Assembly (NCBI GenBank): GCA_900550645.1
Contig: URTA01000008.1
Coordinates: 11,451 to 75,450, forward strand
DNA length: 64,000 nt
Origin: an uncultured Porphyromonadaceae bacterium
GTDB taxonomy: Bacteria; Bacteroidota; Bacteroidia; Bacteroidales; Muribaculaceae
Direction: 5' to 3'
The notes beneath the pieces are model-generated. The model made no database searches and was not told the origin of the DNA. It saw only the letters and a program-made list of their open reading frames with translations. Both the position numbers and the translations under genes were made by a program. Of the stretch, positions 25,653-34,077 are shown one piece after another; the stretch's first letter is position 1, and the number at the start of each line of letters is the position of its first letter.

Positions 25653-27893
25653 ATGCTGACAAGCCTGATGATAGCCGCTGTTGCTGCCGCTGCACCGACG
25701 ATAGTTTCCACCGAAGCCTACGAGTGGCGCGGCGACACCATAGTCCAGGGGGAGTACCGTGCGTGGGCAGTCTCCCCGGAGGAGATACAGTCCACGTACC
25801 ATGCGCGTCCTGGCTATTTCATGCCCGTTGAGCAGAGATGGCGGCGCAAAAACGATCTGTCGGCATATCCACGGCTCGAAGCCTCCAACCGTCTCCTCCA
25901 AGCCGTTTTCAACATGGGGCTCGACGAGATGGTCAACGCTGTCGAGCCGGACACCACGCTGCGAACAGGCAAGGAATGGGCTGGCGTATGGACACGCGAC
26001 GTGAGCTACTCCATCATCCTCTCAATGGCTGCGTTGCAGCCCGAGGCTTCGCGCATCTCGCTGATGCGCAAGGTCAACGAGCAGGGACAGATCATACAGG
26101 ACACCGGCAGCGGCGGCGCATGGCCCATATCCTCCGACAGGCTCGTTTGGGTGCTTGCTGCTTGGGAAGTATACAAAGTCACCGGCGACAGGGCGTGGCT
26201 CGAAACTGTCTACCCGATAGCGTGCCGCTCGCTGGCGAAGGACAGCGAGACAGTGGCACGGTCGGGGCTGATGACCGGCGAGACATCATTCATCGACTGG
26301 CGCGAGCAGAGCTATCCCAAATGGATGCAGACGGCAGACATCGCCAAGTCGGAAGCCATGGGTACGAACATGCTCTACGCGGCATCTGTCCGCGTCGTTT
26401 CGCAGATGGCGGCGATACTCGGGCGTAAGGCGGAAGCACGTGAATACGCCGAGCGTGCCGATGCCATTGCCGAGCGTGTCAACGCTCGCTTCTGGGACGG
26501 CGCGATGGGGGATTACTTCATGTACACTTACGGTCGCGACAACATGGTTGCCAACCCGCGCTACGAGACCCTCGGCTCGTCGCTGGCTATCCTGTACGGC
26601 ATCGCATCGCCCCGGCAGGCTCGTTCCATAACGGAGCATCACCCCGTCACCCCCTTCGGCACAGCAATATTCTTCCCGCAGATAGCCGATATGCCTAGCT
26701 ACCACAACAATGCGTTGTGGCCTTTCGTCGGCTCGTACTGGGCTCTTGCCAACGCGGCCGCCGGCAACGAGCAGGGCACTCTTGAGGCTATCGGGGCAGT
26801 GGTGCGACCGGCCGCACTATTTGCCACCAACAAAGAGAATTTCAACCTCGACAACGGCGACATATACACCGAGCTCAACTCCTCCAATATGCTGTGGTCG
26901 CTCTCCGGCAACATAGCCCTGACCATGCGTTTGCTCATGGGTCTCAATTTCGAGCCGGACGGCATCTCGTTGCGGCCTTTTGTCCCCGAGGCTCTTGCGG
27001 ACACGCGCACCCTTTACGGCATCAGTTACCGAGGCGCGACGCTTAATGTGACAGTCAGCGGCTACGGCAGCCGCGTCCGTTCGGTGACGCTCAACGGCAA
27101 GCCGCTGAAGGAGGGGGAGACCTTCATCCCCGCAGGGCGGCTGAAAGGCAACTGCAACATCGTCGTCGCCATGGCTGACGAGGCTATTCCGTCGATGCAG
27201 GTCAACCATACACCAAACGTGAAAGCCCCGATTACGCCAGTGACGCGGCTCTCTGTCGGCGGCACGCGACTGGAATGGAATCCGATAGAATACATAGCAT
27301 GCTACAAGGTGCTGTACAACGGCAAGGAGGTCGCGCAGACGCGACAGACGAGATATGACATAGCGGCTTCAGGCGAATGGCAAGTGGTGGGCATTTCCTC
27401 AGAGGGAGTGTCGTCATTCGCCTCTGAGCCGCTGTATGCCGGCACCGAGATGCAGGTGGAAATCCCCGGAGAGGGGACTGCCATGTCATCTGCGGAAATC
27501 AGCTACCGGCCGGAAACGCCGGTGTGCGGCTACAGCGGCGAGGGCTTCGCGGAGACCGACCATAAGCGTCCTGTCATTGAGATTCCCGTCGAAATAGCCG
27601 AAGCCGGGGAATATGCCCTCTGTGTTAGGTATGCCAACGGCAACGGCCCGGTCAACACGGAGAACAAGGCGGCAGTCCGTACCCTCTCCGTTGACGGAGT
27701 CGATGCCGGCATGGTCGTCATGCCGCAGCGCGGTGTCGCCAACTGGGACGACTGGGGGCTGTCCAACAGCATACGTGTCACGCTGCCGCAGGGGCGGCAC
27801 GTCCTGCGCCTGACGCTGCGCGATTGCGATGAGAACATGAACCTGCACACCAACCACGCCCTGGTGGACGCTGTCTTGCTGCGCCGCTACTGA
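25653..27893 (+). CDS. Secreted six-hairpin glycosidase with C-terminal carbohydrate-binding-like domain
   Basis: Predicted periplasmic or exported glycoside hydrolase; N-terminal signal-like MLTSLMIAAVAAAAPTIVS. The middle (about 70-440) has (alpha/alpha)6-barrel sequence features of the clan containing GH63, GH78 and glycogen-debranching-type enzymes: EWAGVWTRDVSYSIILSMAA (substrate-facing WTRD), GSGGAWPISSDRLVWVLAAW and NNALWPFVGSYWALANAA. A beta-sandwich follows, then a fibronectin-like stretch and a C-terminal module resembling CBM6/CBM35 (ending HALVDAVLLRRY). The exact GH family and substrate are not clear to me. 746 residues. Tightly behind rnr, an unusual pairing; no promoter seen in the 22-nt gap. 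Confidence 0.75.
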   Translation: MLTSLMIAAVAAAAPTIVSTEAYEWRGDTIVQGEYRAWAVSPEEIQSTYHARPGYFMPVEQRWRRKNDLSAYPRLEASNRLLQAVFNMGLDEMVNAVEPDTTLRTGKEWAGVWTRDVSYSIILSMAALQPEASRISLMRKVNEQGQIIQDTGSGGAWPISSDRLVWVLAAWEVYKVTGDRAWLETVYPIACRSLAKDSETVARSGLMTGETSFIDWREQSYPKWMQTADIAKSEAMGTNMLYAASVRVVSQMAAILGRKAEAREYAERADAIAERVNARFWDGAMGDYFMYTYGRDNMVANPRYETLGSSLAILYGIASPRQARSITEHHPVTPFGTAIFFPQIADMPSYHNNALWPFVGSYWALANAAAGNEQGTLEAIGAVVRPAALFATNKENFNLDNGDIYTELNSSNMLWSLSGNIALTMRLLMGLNFEPDGISLRPFVPEALADTRTLYGISYRGATLNVTVSGYGSRVRSVTLNGKPLKEGETFIPAGRLKGNCNIVVAMADEAIPSMQVNHTPNVKAPITPVTRLSVGGTRLEWNPIEYIACYKVLYNGKEVAQTRQTRYDIAASGEWQVVGISSEGVSSFASEPLYAGTEMQVEIPGEGTAMSSAEISYRPETPVCGYSGEGFAETDHKRPVIEIPVEIAEAGEYALCVRYANGNGPVNTENKAAVRTLSVDGVDAGMVVMPQRGVANWDDWGLSNSIRVTLPQGRHVLRLTLRDCDENMNLHTNHALVDAVLLRRY

Positions 27894-28016
27894 ACCAGAT
27901 ATTACGCAAGTGACACAAGATGCCGCTTGATTGTTTGATTATGATACGGCAATGATGAATAATTAATACGGTAGCGCACATTTGCATTGCGGTTATGTTA
28001 TTTTAACGCTGCTGCT

Positions 28017-28048
28017 TTTGGAGATAAGCGGAGGCTGTGCTAAATTTG
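28017..28048 (+). promoter_or_regulatory. Bacteroides-type promoter of the large repeat protein
   Basis: TTTG at 28017-28020, 20-nt spacer, TAAATTTG at 28041-28048: perfect consensus. Leader of about 80 nt, A/T-rich just before the ATG at 28132 and without a Shine-Dalgarno sequence, as is usual in Bacteroidetes. The rest of the 238-nt gap after the glycosidase gene holds nothing else I recognise. Confidence 0.8.
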
Positions 28049-28131
28049 CAGCCGATATACTTGACTTTATTTCAGTACTTTGACAAGGCAACTACGCCCC
28101 TTATTATATAACTACTAAATAAATTTTTTGT

Positions 28132-31100
28132 ATGAAACATGTTCTCCTGACTGCGGCAATGGCACTCGCCTTGCCCGCACTTGCAGCGACACCGGCAACC
28201 TCGCCGGCGCGGCAAGCAAACAGCGCCGATGTTTTCAGGTATATGCCGAAAGTGAAGGCAGACGGCGACAATGCCCTCCGTACCGGCTCTCTCGACAAGC
28301 TGAACGGCGGCAAAGTGAAATTCTCGGCCTCGTCCGCAAACGCCATTGAGGCAGGGCATCTACCCACAGCCGACGATGTGAACTACATCTACGGCCCGGA
28401 CGGCTCGATTTGGCACTATACCCTCAACTTGGAAAAGGAGGTTATAGACCATGGCACCTACAAGGAAACCAAGATCAACGGCTATGAGTTCACCATCTAC
28501 AATCCCTCATTTGAGGTTGTAGGCACTATCCATGACACCATCGAGCTGACCGGCAGCGAGACTGGCGTGGCTGATGTGTCGATAGGTCCGCAGTTGACAC
28601 GCAAGTTCTTCAACACCGATGACAAGTATGAAGCGATGATATGCATCGCCACTACCACCAGCGAGTATGTCAACATCACCAAGACGCTCGTCTACTCTCT
28701 TGGCGTTGATGAGCCGCTGATGACAATTCCCGGCTACTACGTATCGGCTATCAACACCGCAACAGATGCTTGGAGCGAGAAATTCTGGGTGACATTCGTC
28801 ACAGAGGAGGAGACGCAGACTCCCGAAATTAACGGCGTGATGAACATGGCAGACAACGTGTTCACCGTCTACAAGGCCGCCGGATATAATGGCATGGAAG
28901 ACCCTGTCATGTCATTCCGCGTGCCGACTATCCTCGTCTCAGGTGAGAATGCCATGCCATTTATGGCAACTGTGTATGACGGCATGCCGTATTTTTCCAC
29001 CTCGATGATGAAGTACTGCTACTACGAGGATCCTTACGACTACGAAAACGAGAACCTGACCCCGGACAATGAACTGCAGATAAAACTCTACACGCTGCCC
29101 AACAAGTGGTCTTCGGAACTCGAACTGTATTCGACTACGACTATCCCCAGCGATGCCACATCGAGCAATATCAACTTCCTGTACCTCGGCGCGTTCTCAT
29201 ACGATGACGACATCGCTCTGGGTCATTACACCGATGACGGCACGCCCGCGTTCATCATCACCAAGGAGATATACAACGTCTCAAACGACGGTTACATTTA
29301 CAACTATGACGTGATGAAAGCCGCTCCCCAGGGCGAGACCGCAGCCGCAGAGCAGCTGGTTTCTCTCGCAAAGGGCGTTGACGGCGGATATTTCCTGAGC
29401 GACCTGCCCGGCTACGACCCCCAGGTGATGTTCATAATAAACGAAGGCGACGCTTACCGCTTCAATTTCGTCAACCTGTACACCGGCCAGGTGGAGTCAA
29501 CCCTGCCGCAGGTCATCGACGACGAGATCTCGATGTCTGCCTCCATTGACCGCGTGGCTGGCGGCGACTCATACCTCTACGCCGTTTCGCAGACCACCGG
29601 CACTGACGATGCCGAGGGCAACACTTACCACCGCATCGCATACATCACCCCCGAAGGCGACATCGACCATGTTGACCGGATCAACCTCGGCCAGGACATC
29701 GCTTACGCACAGGTATACATGGGCGAGGGCGCATTCAATCCTTACAACTTCAACCTCGACGACGCTACCGAGTACATGGTGCTCGCCAAGCGTTATGACC
29801 AGAAGGGCAGCAGCGCATCACACGACGAGCTGCTTGTGGTCAGCACTGACCCCGAAGTCGGCACGCTGCTCAGCTTGCGTGAGAGTGAAGAGTTCGGCGC
29901 GTTGAGATACATCTACTTCTCCAACCTCGGCACTGACGATGCCCGCCTCGTCGTAATCTATTGTGACGACAGCTGGCGTTACACGGCTGTTGACTACAAG
30001 CTCCCCTTCACATATTTCACGAAGGGCGAGGGCACAATCGACAACCCGTATGAGATAACCACCGTCGGCGAGCTCGCACAGATCAAGGCGTTCCCCGCTG
30101 CACACTTCGCGCTCGGCGCAGACATAGACGCGCAGGGCAAGACCCTCACCACCGGCGAGTACACATTCACTGGCACGTTTGACGGTCGCGGACACACCAT
30201 CAGCAACCTCTCCATGAATGGCGGCGCACTGTTCCCCACCCTCATGGGTTCGGAGGCAAGCGTCAAGGCAGATGAGCCTACAACTGGCGTGGTACGCGAT
30301 GTCAATTTCGTTGACCCCGTGTTCACCCCCAGTGCTGACGCACAGGGCATCGTGGCCGGCTCGCTCATGTACGGCCGTATCATCAACGTTCACGTCTACG
30401 GCGCGACTGTCAACGCTACAGGCAATGTCGGCGGCCTCGCCGGCGGCGAATACCTCTACTCAGTAATCGAGGGAAGCTCTGTCAATGCCAATATCACGGC
30501 ATCTGAAGGGGCAGTCGGCGGCATCGTCGCCAAGCAGGGCACAGCAGCATCTGTTGTAGCCTGTGCATTTACCGGCAGCATCAACGGTGAGACAGAAGTC
30601 GGCGGCATCGTCGGCACTTCCGAGGAGGCTGCTTGCAAGGTTACTGACTGCCACGTCAACGCGGCTATCAAGGGGCAGAACACCATCGGAGGCATCGTCG
30701 GTTCGTCAGTTCGCGGACAGGTGGCACGCTGCCACGTCCAGGGTACTCTTGAGGCTACCGAAGCCGCTATGTGGGGCGGCGGTGTCAAGATGGGCGGCGT
30801 AGTCGGTTCGCTCCAGCCTGACTATTCCTCTTCCGGCGAGGTCCGCAAGGCTGAGGGCGAAGACCCTGTAACTACGCAGGCTGTCATCAGCGGCTGCTAT
30901 GTCAACCTGACCTCGATGACTGCTCCCGCAGATGCTGCTGAAGGTGGTAACTACGAGGGCGAGAACGACACTATGCACCGCATCGTGGGCTACTCTCGCG
31001 GCAACGTCGCAGAGGAAACCGGCGAATATGACGACGAGTGGAATCCGATTTACGGTGACCTGCTCGCTGCAGAGGACGCAATAGCAAACAACTACGCAGT

Positions 31101-31782
31101 CTCCACGCTGGCACGCGGCAACGAGGCGATAGCCGATGACGCTGCAAGCACAGAGGGCGCGTCTGTCAATGCTGATGAACTCGACCGCAGCTTCTTTGAG
31201 AACCTCGGCTATGAGTACGGCTTTGACGTTACCACGCCATGGAGCTACACCGGCATGGCAAACTGCCCGACACTCTACCATGAGGGCGGCTTGGCGATAT
31301 TCGACAAGTCTGCTGCCGAAGTGAATGTGGACGAGGAAGTGACTGTCTACCTGTCGCTCAAGGGCGGTGTAATAGACGAGGACGCGCTGGGCAGCTTCAG
31401 CTGCAACGTCAGCGACGAGAGCGTGCTCGAGATGACCGGCAGCGAAATGGCCGGCGAGGCAATCGCACTTACGTTCAAGGGACTGAAAGAGGGCGAGGCT
31501 ACCGTCACGGCCTCAATCAACGGCAAGGAAGCCAAGTGCGTGATAACCGTCAAGCCTCTTGGCGCGGTTGACAACATCGCTTCTGACGCAGTGCGCATCG
31601 GCTTTGACGGCCGCACCGCCACTGCACAGGGCTGCCTCATCAGCGTCTACAACCTCGCTGGCATGAACGTGCTTTCGGGCATCGGCTCATGCGACATGGG
31701 CAACCTCGCGGCCGGCATCTACATCGTCAACGCAACGGATGCCAACGGCATGCGCCACACACTCAAAGTGCGTGTGAGATAA
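28132..31782 (+). CDS. Large secreted protein with GLUG-type repeats, Ig-like domain and T9SS-like C-terminal domain
   Basis: 1216 residues, beginning with a signal peptide (MKHVLLTAAMALALPALA). The N-terminal 600 residues form a beta-rich domain I do not recognise. From about 640, GTIDNPYEITTVGELAQIKA leads into a parallel beta-helix built of GLUG-like repeats (NVGGLAGG, AVGGIVAKQG, EVGGIVGTSEE, TIGGIVGSSVRG), typical of cell-surface adhesins. A bacterial Ig-2-like domain follows (LEMTGSEMAGEAIALTFKG), then a last about 75-residue module with VYNLAGMNVLSG and AAGIYIVNA, resembling type IX secretion sorting domains. Likely surface-exposed or secreted; ligand unknown. Transcribed alone between its own promoter and a strong terminator. 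Confidence 0.75.
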   Translation: MKHVLLTAAMALALPALAATPATSPARQANSADVFRYMPKVKADGDNALRTGSLDKLNGGKVKFSASSANAIEAGHLPTADDVNYIYGPDGSIWHYTLNLEKEVIDHGTYKETKINGYEFTIYNPSFEVVGTIHDTIELTGSETGVADVSIGPQLTRKFFNTDDKYEAMICIATTTSEYVNITKTLVYSLGVDEPLMTIPGYYVSAINTATDAWSEKFWVTFVTEEETQTPEINGVMNMADNVFTVYKAAGYNGMEDPVMSFRVPTILVSGENAMPFMATVYDGMPYFSTSMMKYCYYEDPYDYENENLTPDNELQIKLYTLPNKWSSELELYSTTTIPSDATSSNINFLYLGAFSYDDDIALGHYTDDGTPAFIITKEIYNVSNDGYIYNYDVMKAAPQGETAAAEQLVSLAKGVDGGYFLSDLPGYDPQVMFIINEGDAYRFNFVNLYTGQVESTLPQVIDDEISMSASIDRVAGGDSYLYAVSQTTGTDDAEGNTYHRIAYITPEGDIDHVDRINLGQDIAYAQVYMGEGAFNPYNFNLDDATEYMVLAKRYDQKGSSASHDELLVVSTDPEVGTLLSLRESEEFGALRYIYFSNLGTDDARLVVIYCDDSWRYTAVDYKLPFTYFTKGEGTIDNPYEITTVGELAQIKAFPAAHFALGADIDAQGKTLTTGEYTFTGTFDGRGHTISNLSMNGGALFPTLMGSEASVKADEPTTGVVRDVNFVDPVFTPSADAQGIVAGSLMYGRIINVHVYGATVNATGNVGGLAGGEYLYSVIEGSSVNANITASEGAVGGIVAKQGTAASVVACAFTGSINGETEVGGIVGTSEEAACKVTDCHVNAAIKGQNTIGGIVGSSVRGQVARCHVQGTLEATEAAMWGGGVKMGGVVGSLQPDYSSSGEVRKAEGEDPVTTQAVISGCYVNLTSMTAPADAAEGGNYEGENDTMHRIVGYSRGNVAEETGEYDDEWNPIYGDLLAAEDAIANNYAVSTLARGNEAIADDAASTEGASVNADELDRSFFENLGYEYGFDVTTPWSYTGMANCPTLYHEGGLAIFDKSAAEVNVDEEVTVYLSLKGGVIDEDALGSFSCNVSDESVLEMTGSEMAGEAIALTFKGLKEGEATVTASINGKEAKCVITVKPLGAVDNIASDAVRIGFDGRTATAQGCLISVYNLAGMNVLSGIGSCDMGNLAAGIYIVNATDANGMRHTLKVRVR

Positions 31783-31809
31783 CCGACTGAAATTATAGGC
31801 TGAACATAG

Positions 31810-31844
31810 TCCGGGGCATCTTGAAAGGGGTGTCCCGGATTTTT
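31810..31844 (+). terminator. Rho-independent terminator
   Basis: An 11-bp stem (TCCGGGGCATC pairing with GGTGTCCCGGA, two G-U pairs) with an 8-nt loop, followed by TTTTT at 31840-31844. It lies 28 nt after the stop of the repeat protein. Confidence 0.85.
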
Positions 31845-31931
31845 GTCCTGTAAAATGGCTGAAAAACGCTGTTATTCGGCACTTGCGCGAAATTTTTCCT
31901 CTTAAACGCCCGATTTGTAGGAATTAAATAC

Positions 31932-31939
31932 TACCTTTG
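31932..31939 (+). promoter_or_regulatory. -7 element upstream of deoC and the nuclease/receptor operon
   Basis: TACCTTTG matches TAnnTTTG exactly, 94 nt before the deoC ATG. No clear -33 TTTG at 19-21 nt; one occurs at only 14 nt. It is the only promoter-like site I find before eight closely spaced co-directional genes. Apart from the terminator upstream, nothing else is seen in this 251-nt gap. Confidence 0.55.
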
Positions 31940-32033
31940 TGTGCTAAACTATCGGGTGTCTGTTCCAGGGCGGCGAGTGCCGCGTGCGGAGCGGGCAATA
32001 TCCGTATCAGTATAGTATAACAACACCAACCTC

Positions 32034-32921
32034 ATGGAAATGATGGACAGATACAACAAGGCAATAGCCGACAGCCGTGTGACCGGCGATGACAGCCGCG
32101 TGGCTGCCGAGGTGGCACGCATCATGGAGAATGTGTCGCAGTATGACACGCAGGACGTTTACCGCTTCCTGTTCAGTTCGATCGACCTGACCACGCTGAG
32201 CAGCGAGGATTCCGTTAAGAGCGTCGCACGCTTCACGCAGCGTGTCAACGATTTCGACAACGACTATCCGCAATACCGCAACGTGGCTGCGATATGCGTG
32301 TACAGCAATTTCGCCGACGTGGTGCGCACGCACCTCGACGTGCCGGAAGTGGATGTGGCTGTCGTGGCCGGGTGCTTCCCCTCGAGCCAGACGTTTACCG
32401 CTGTCAAGGTGGCTGACTGCGCCCTCGCGGTCGAGGCCGGCGCGAGCGAAGTGGATGTGGTATTCCCGCTCGGCATGTTTGCCGACGAGAACTACGAAGA
32501 CCTCTGCGACGAGCTGACGGAGCTGAAGCACACAGTGCGCGGCGGCAAGCTGAAGGTGATACTCGAGACCGGCGCGTTGCGCACGGCGGAGAACATCAAG
32601 AAGGCTTCGGTGCTTGCCCTCTGGAGCGAGGCCGACTTCCTCAAGACATCGACCGGCAAGATGTACCCGGGCGCGTCGCTCGAGGCGGCATACGTCATGT
32701 GCAGCTGCATCAAGGAGTATTACGAGAAGACAGGGCGCAAGGTCGGCTTCAAGGCCTCGGGCGGCATACGCAGCACCGCCGACGCGCTGGGCTATTACGC
32801 CGTGGTGCGCGACGTCCTCGGTGAGGAGTGGCTTTGCCACGACCTCTTCCGCATCGGGGCAAGCAGCCTCGCCAACGCACTGCTCTCCTCCATGGAGGGC
32901 GAGGAAGTGAAGTATTTCTGA
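32034..32921 (+). CDS. deoC: Deoxyribose-phosphate aldolase
   Basis: Class I aldolase splitting 2-deoxyribose-5-phosphate into glyceraldehyde-3-phosphate and acetaldehyde, the last step of deoxynucleoside catabolism. The two lysines of the active site are visible: K204 in FLKTSTGK (Schiff-base former) and K240 in GFKASGGIRS; VAAICVYSNFADVVR and EVDVVFPLGMF are also family-typical. 295 residues, somewhat longer than E. coli DeoC because of an N-terminal extension. It heads a string of genes for secreted nucleases and an outer-membrane receptor, which suggests a role in using DNA-derived deoxyribose. Confidence 0.95.
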   Translation: MEMMDRYNKAIADSRVTGDDSRVAAEVARIMENVSQYDTQDVYRFLFSSIDLTTLSSEDSVKSVARFTQRVNDFDNDYPQYRNVAAICVYSNFADVVRTHLDVPEVDVAVVAGCFPSSQTFTAVKVADCALAVEAGASEVDVVFPLGMFADENYEDLCDELTELKHTVRGGKLKVILETGALRTAENIKKASVLALWSEADFLKTSTGKMYPGASLEAAYVMCSCIKEYYEKTGRKVGFKASGGIRSTADALGYYAVVRDVLGEEWLCHDLFRIGASSLANALLSSMEGEEVKYF

Positions 32922-32961
32922 CACGCCGGAGCGCGTCATTGACCACTATAACCGAAACCAG

Positions 32962-34035
32962 ATGAAATTTATGAAGAAAGGCAGGATATTGGCGGCAGCA
33001 GCAGCGGCGTTGCTGCTGGCTGGGGCAGCTGTCACCGCGCAGACACAGAAGCCGGCGCAGGCTCGCCCGCATGTCTACGGTGTCGCATTCTACAACCAGG
33101 AGAACTTGTTCGACACTATCAACAACAACGGCAAGTATGACCTCGAGTTCAGCCCCAAGGGAAACCGCAAGTGGGACGGACAGAAATATTGGGCCAAGAT
33201 ACACAACATGGCATACGCCATCTCGCAGCTGACCACCAAAAGTACCCCTGACGGCCCTGCCATAATCGGCGTGAGCGAGGTCGAGAACCGCACTGTGCTC
33301 GAGGACTTGGTCAAGGACGAGAGCCTGCGCAGCCTCAACCTGCAGATCATACACCATGATTCGCCCGACTTGCGCGGCATCGATGTCAGTGTGCTGTACA
33401 ACCCCAAGCTCTTCCGTCCTATCAACGTGACTAACCACACACTGTTCATCGACTCGCTGCCCAATTTCCGCACCCGTGACCAGATGTGTGTGGTCGGGCT
33501 GCTTGGCCCGGCGCGTGTGGCTGTGATAGTCAACCACTGGCCCTCACGGCGCGGCGGCGCGAGCGGCAGCGCACCCCTGCGTGACGCGGCGGCTATGCTG
33601 ACACGCCATATCGCCGACTCGCTGCACCGTATCGACCCCAACATGGGCGTGATTATCATGGGCGACCTCAACGACGACCCATACGACCGCTCGTGCGCCA
33701 AGACGCTCGGCGCGGTCAAGAAAATGGAGGACGCTGTCAAGGGCGGATACTTCAACCCCTTCTGGAAGAAGCTCGACGACGGCATCGGCTCATACATCTA
33801 CCGCAGCGGCTGGAATCTCTTTGACCAGATCATCGTCAGCTACGAGCTGACGGCGCAGGGCGAGAACCCTCTGGAATATTTCAACGCCAAGGTGTGGAAC
33901 GACAAGGACTTCCTCCTGCAGCAGGAGGGACAGTATGTAGGCTATCCCCTGCGCACTTACTCCTCCGGCGTGTGGACTAACGGCTATTCTGACCACCTGC
34001 CCACCGAGATATTCCTGCGTGTACGGCAGAAATGA
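32962..34035 (+). CDS. Secreted endonuclease/exonuclease/phosphatase (EEP) family protein
   Basis: DNase I-like metal-dependent phosphodiesterase fold. A signal peptide (MKFMKKGRILAAAAAALLLA, cleavage probably near AVTAQTQ) predicts export. All family motifs are present: FYNQENLFDTINNNG (N ligand), GVSEVENRTVLEDL (metal-binding E), INHWPSRRGG (H), IIMGDLNDDPYD (D-x-N) and the closing YSDHLPTEIFLR (D-H). The active site therefore looks intact; substrate may be DNA, RNA or a phosphoester. 357 residues. It is 40 nt after deoC and 42 nt before the TonB-dependent receptor. Confidence 0.9.
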   Translation: MKFMKKGRILAAAAAALLLAGAAVTAQTQKPAQARPHVYGVAFYNQENLFDTINNNGKYDLEFSPKGNRKWDGQKYWAKIHNMAYAISQLTTKSTPDGPAIIGVSEVENRTVLEDLVKDESLRSLNLQIIHHDSPDLRGIDVSVLYNPKLFRPINVTNHTLFIDSLPNFRTRDQMCVVGLLGPARVAVIVNHWPSRRGGASGSAPLRDAAAMLTRHIADSLHRIDPNMGVIIMGDLNDDPYDRSCAKTLGAVKKMEDAVKGGYFNPFWKKLDDGIGSYIYRSGWNLFDQIIVSYELTAQGENPLEYFNAKVWNDKDFLLQQEGQYVGYPLRTYSSGVWTNGYSDHLPTEIFLRVRQK

Positions 34036-34077
34036 CATACGTGACAATTTGAAATTCAAACATTAATCGATAAGAAT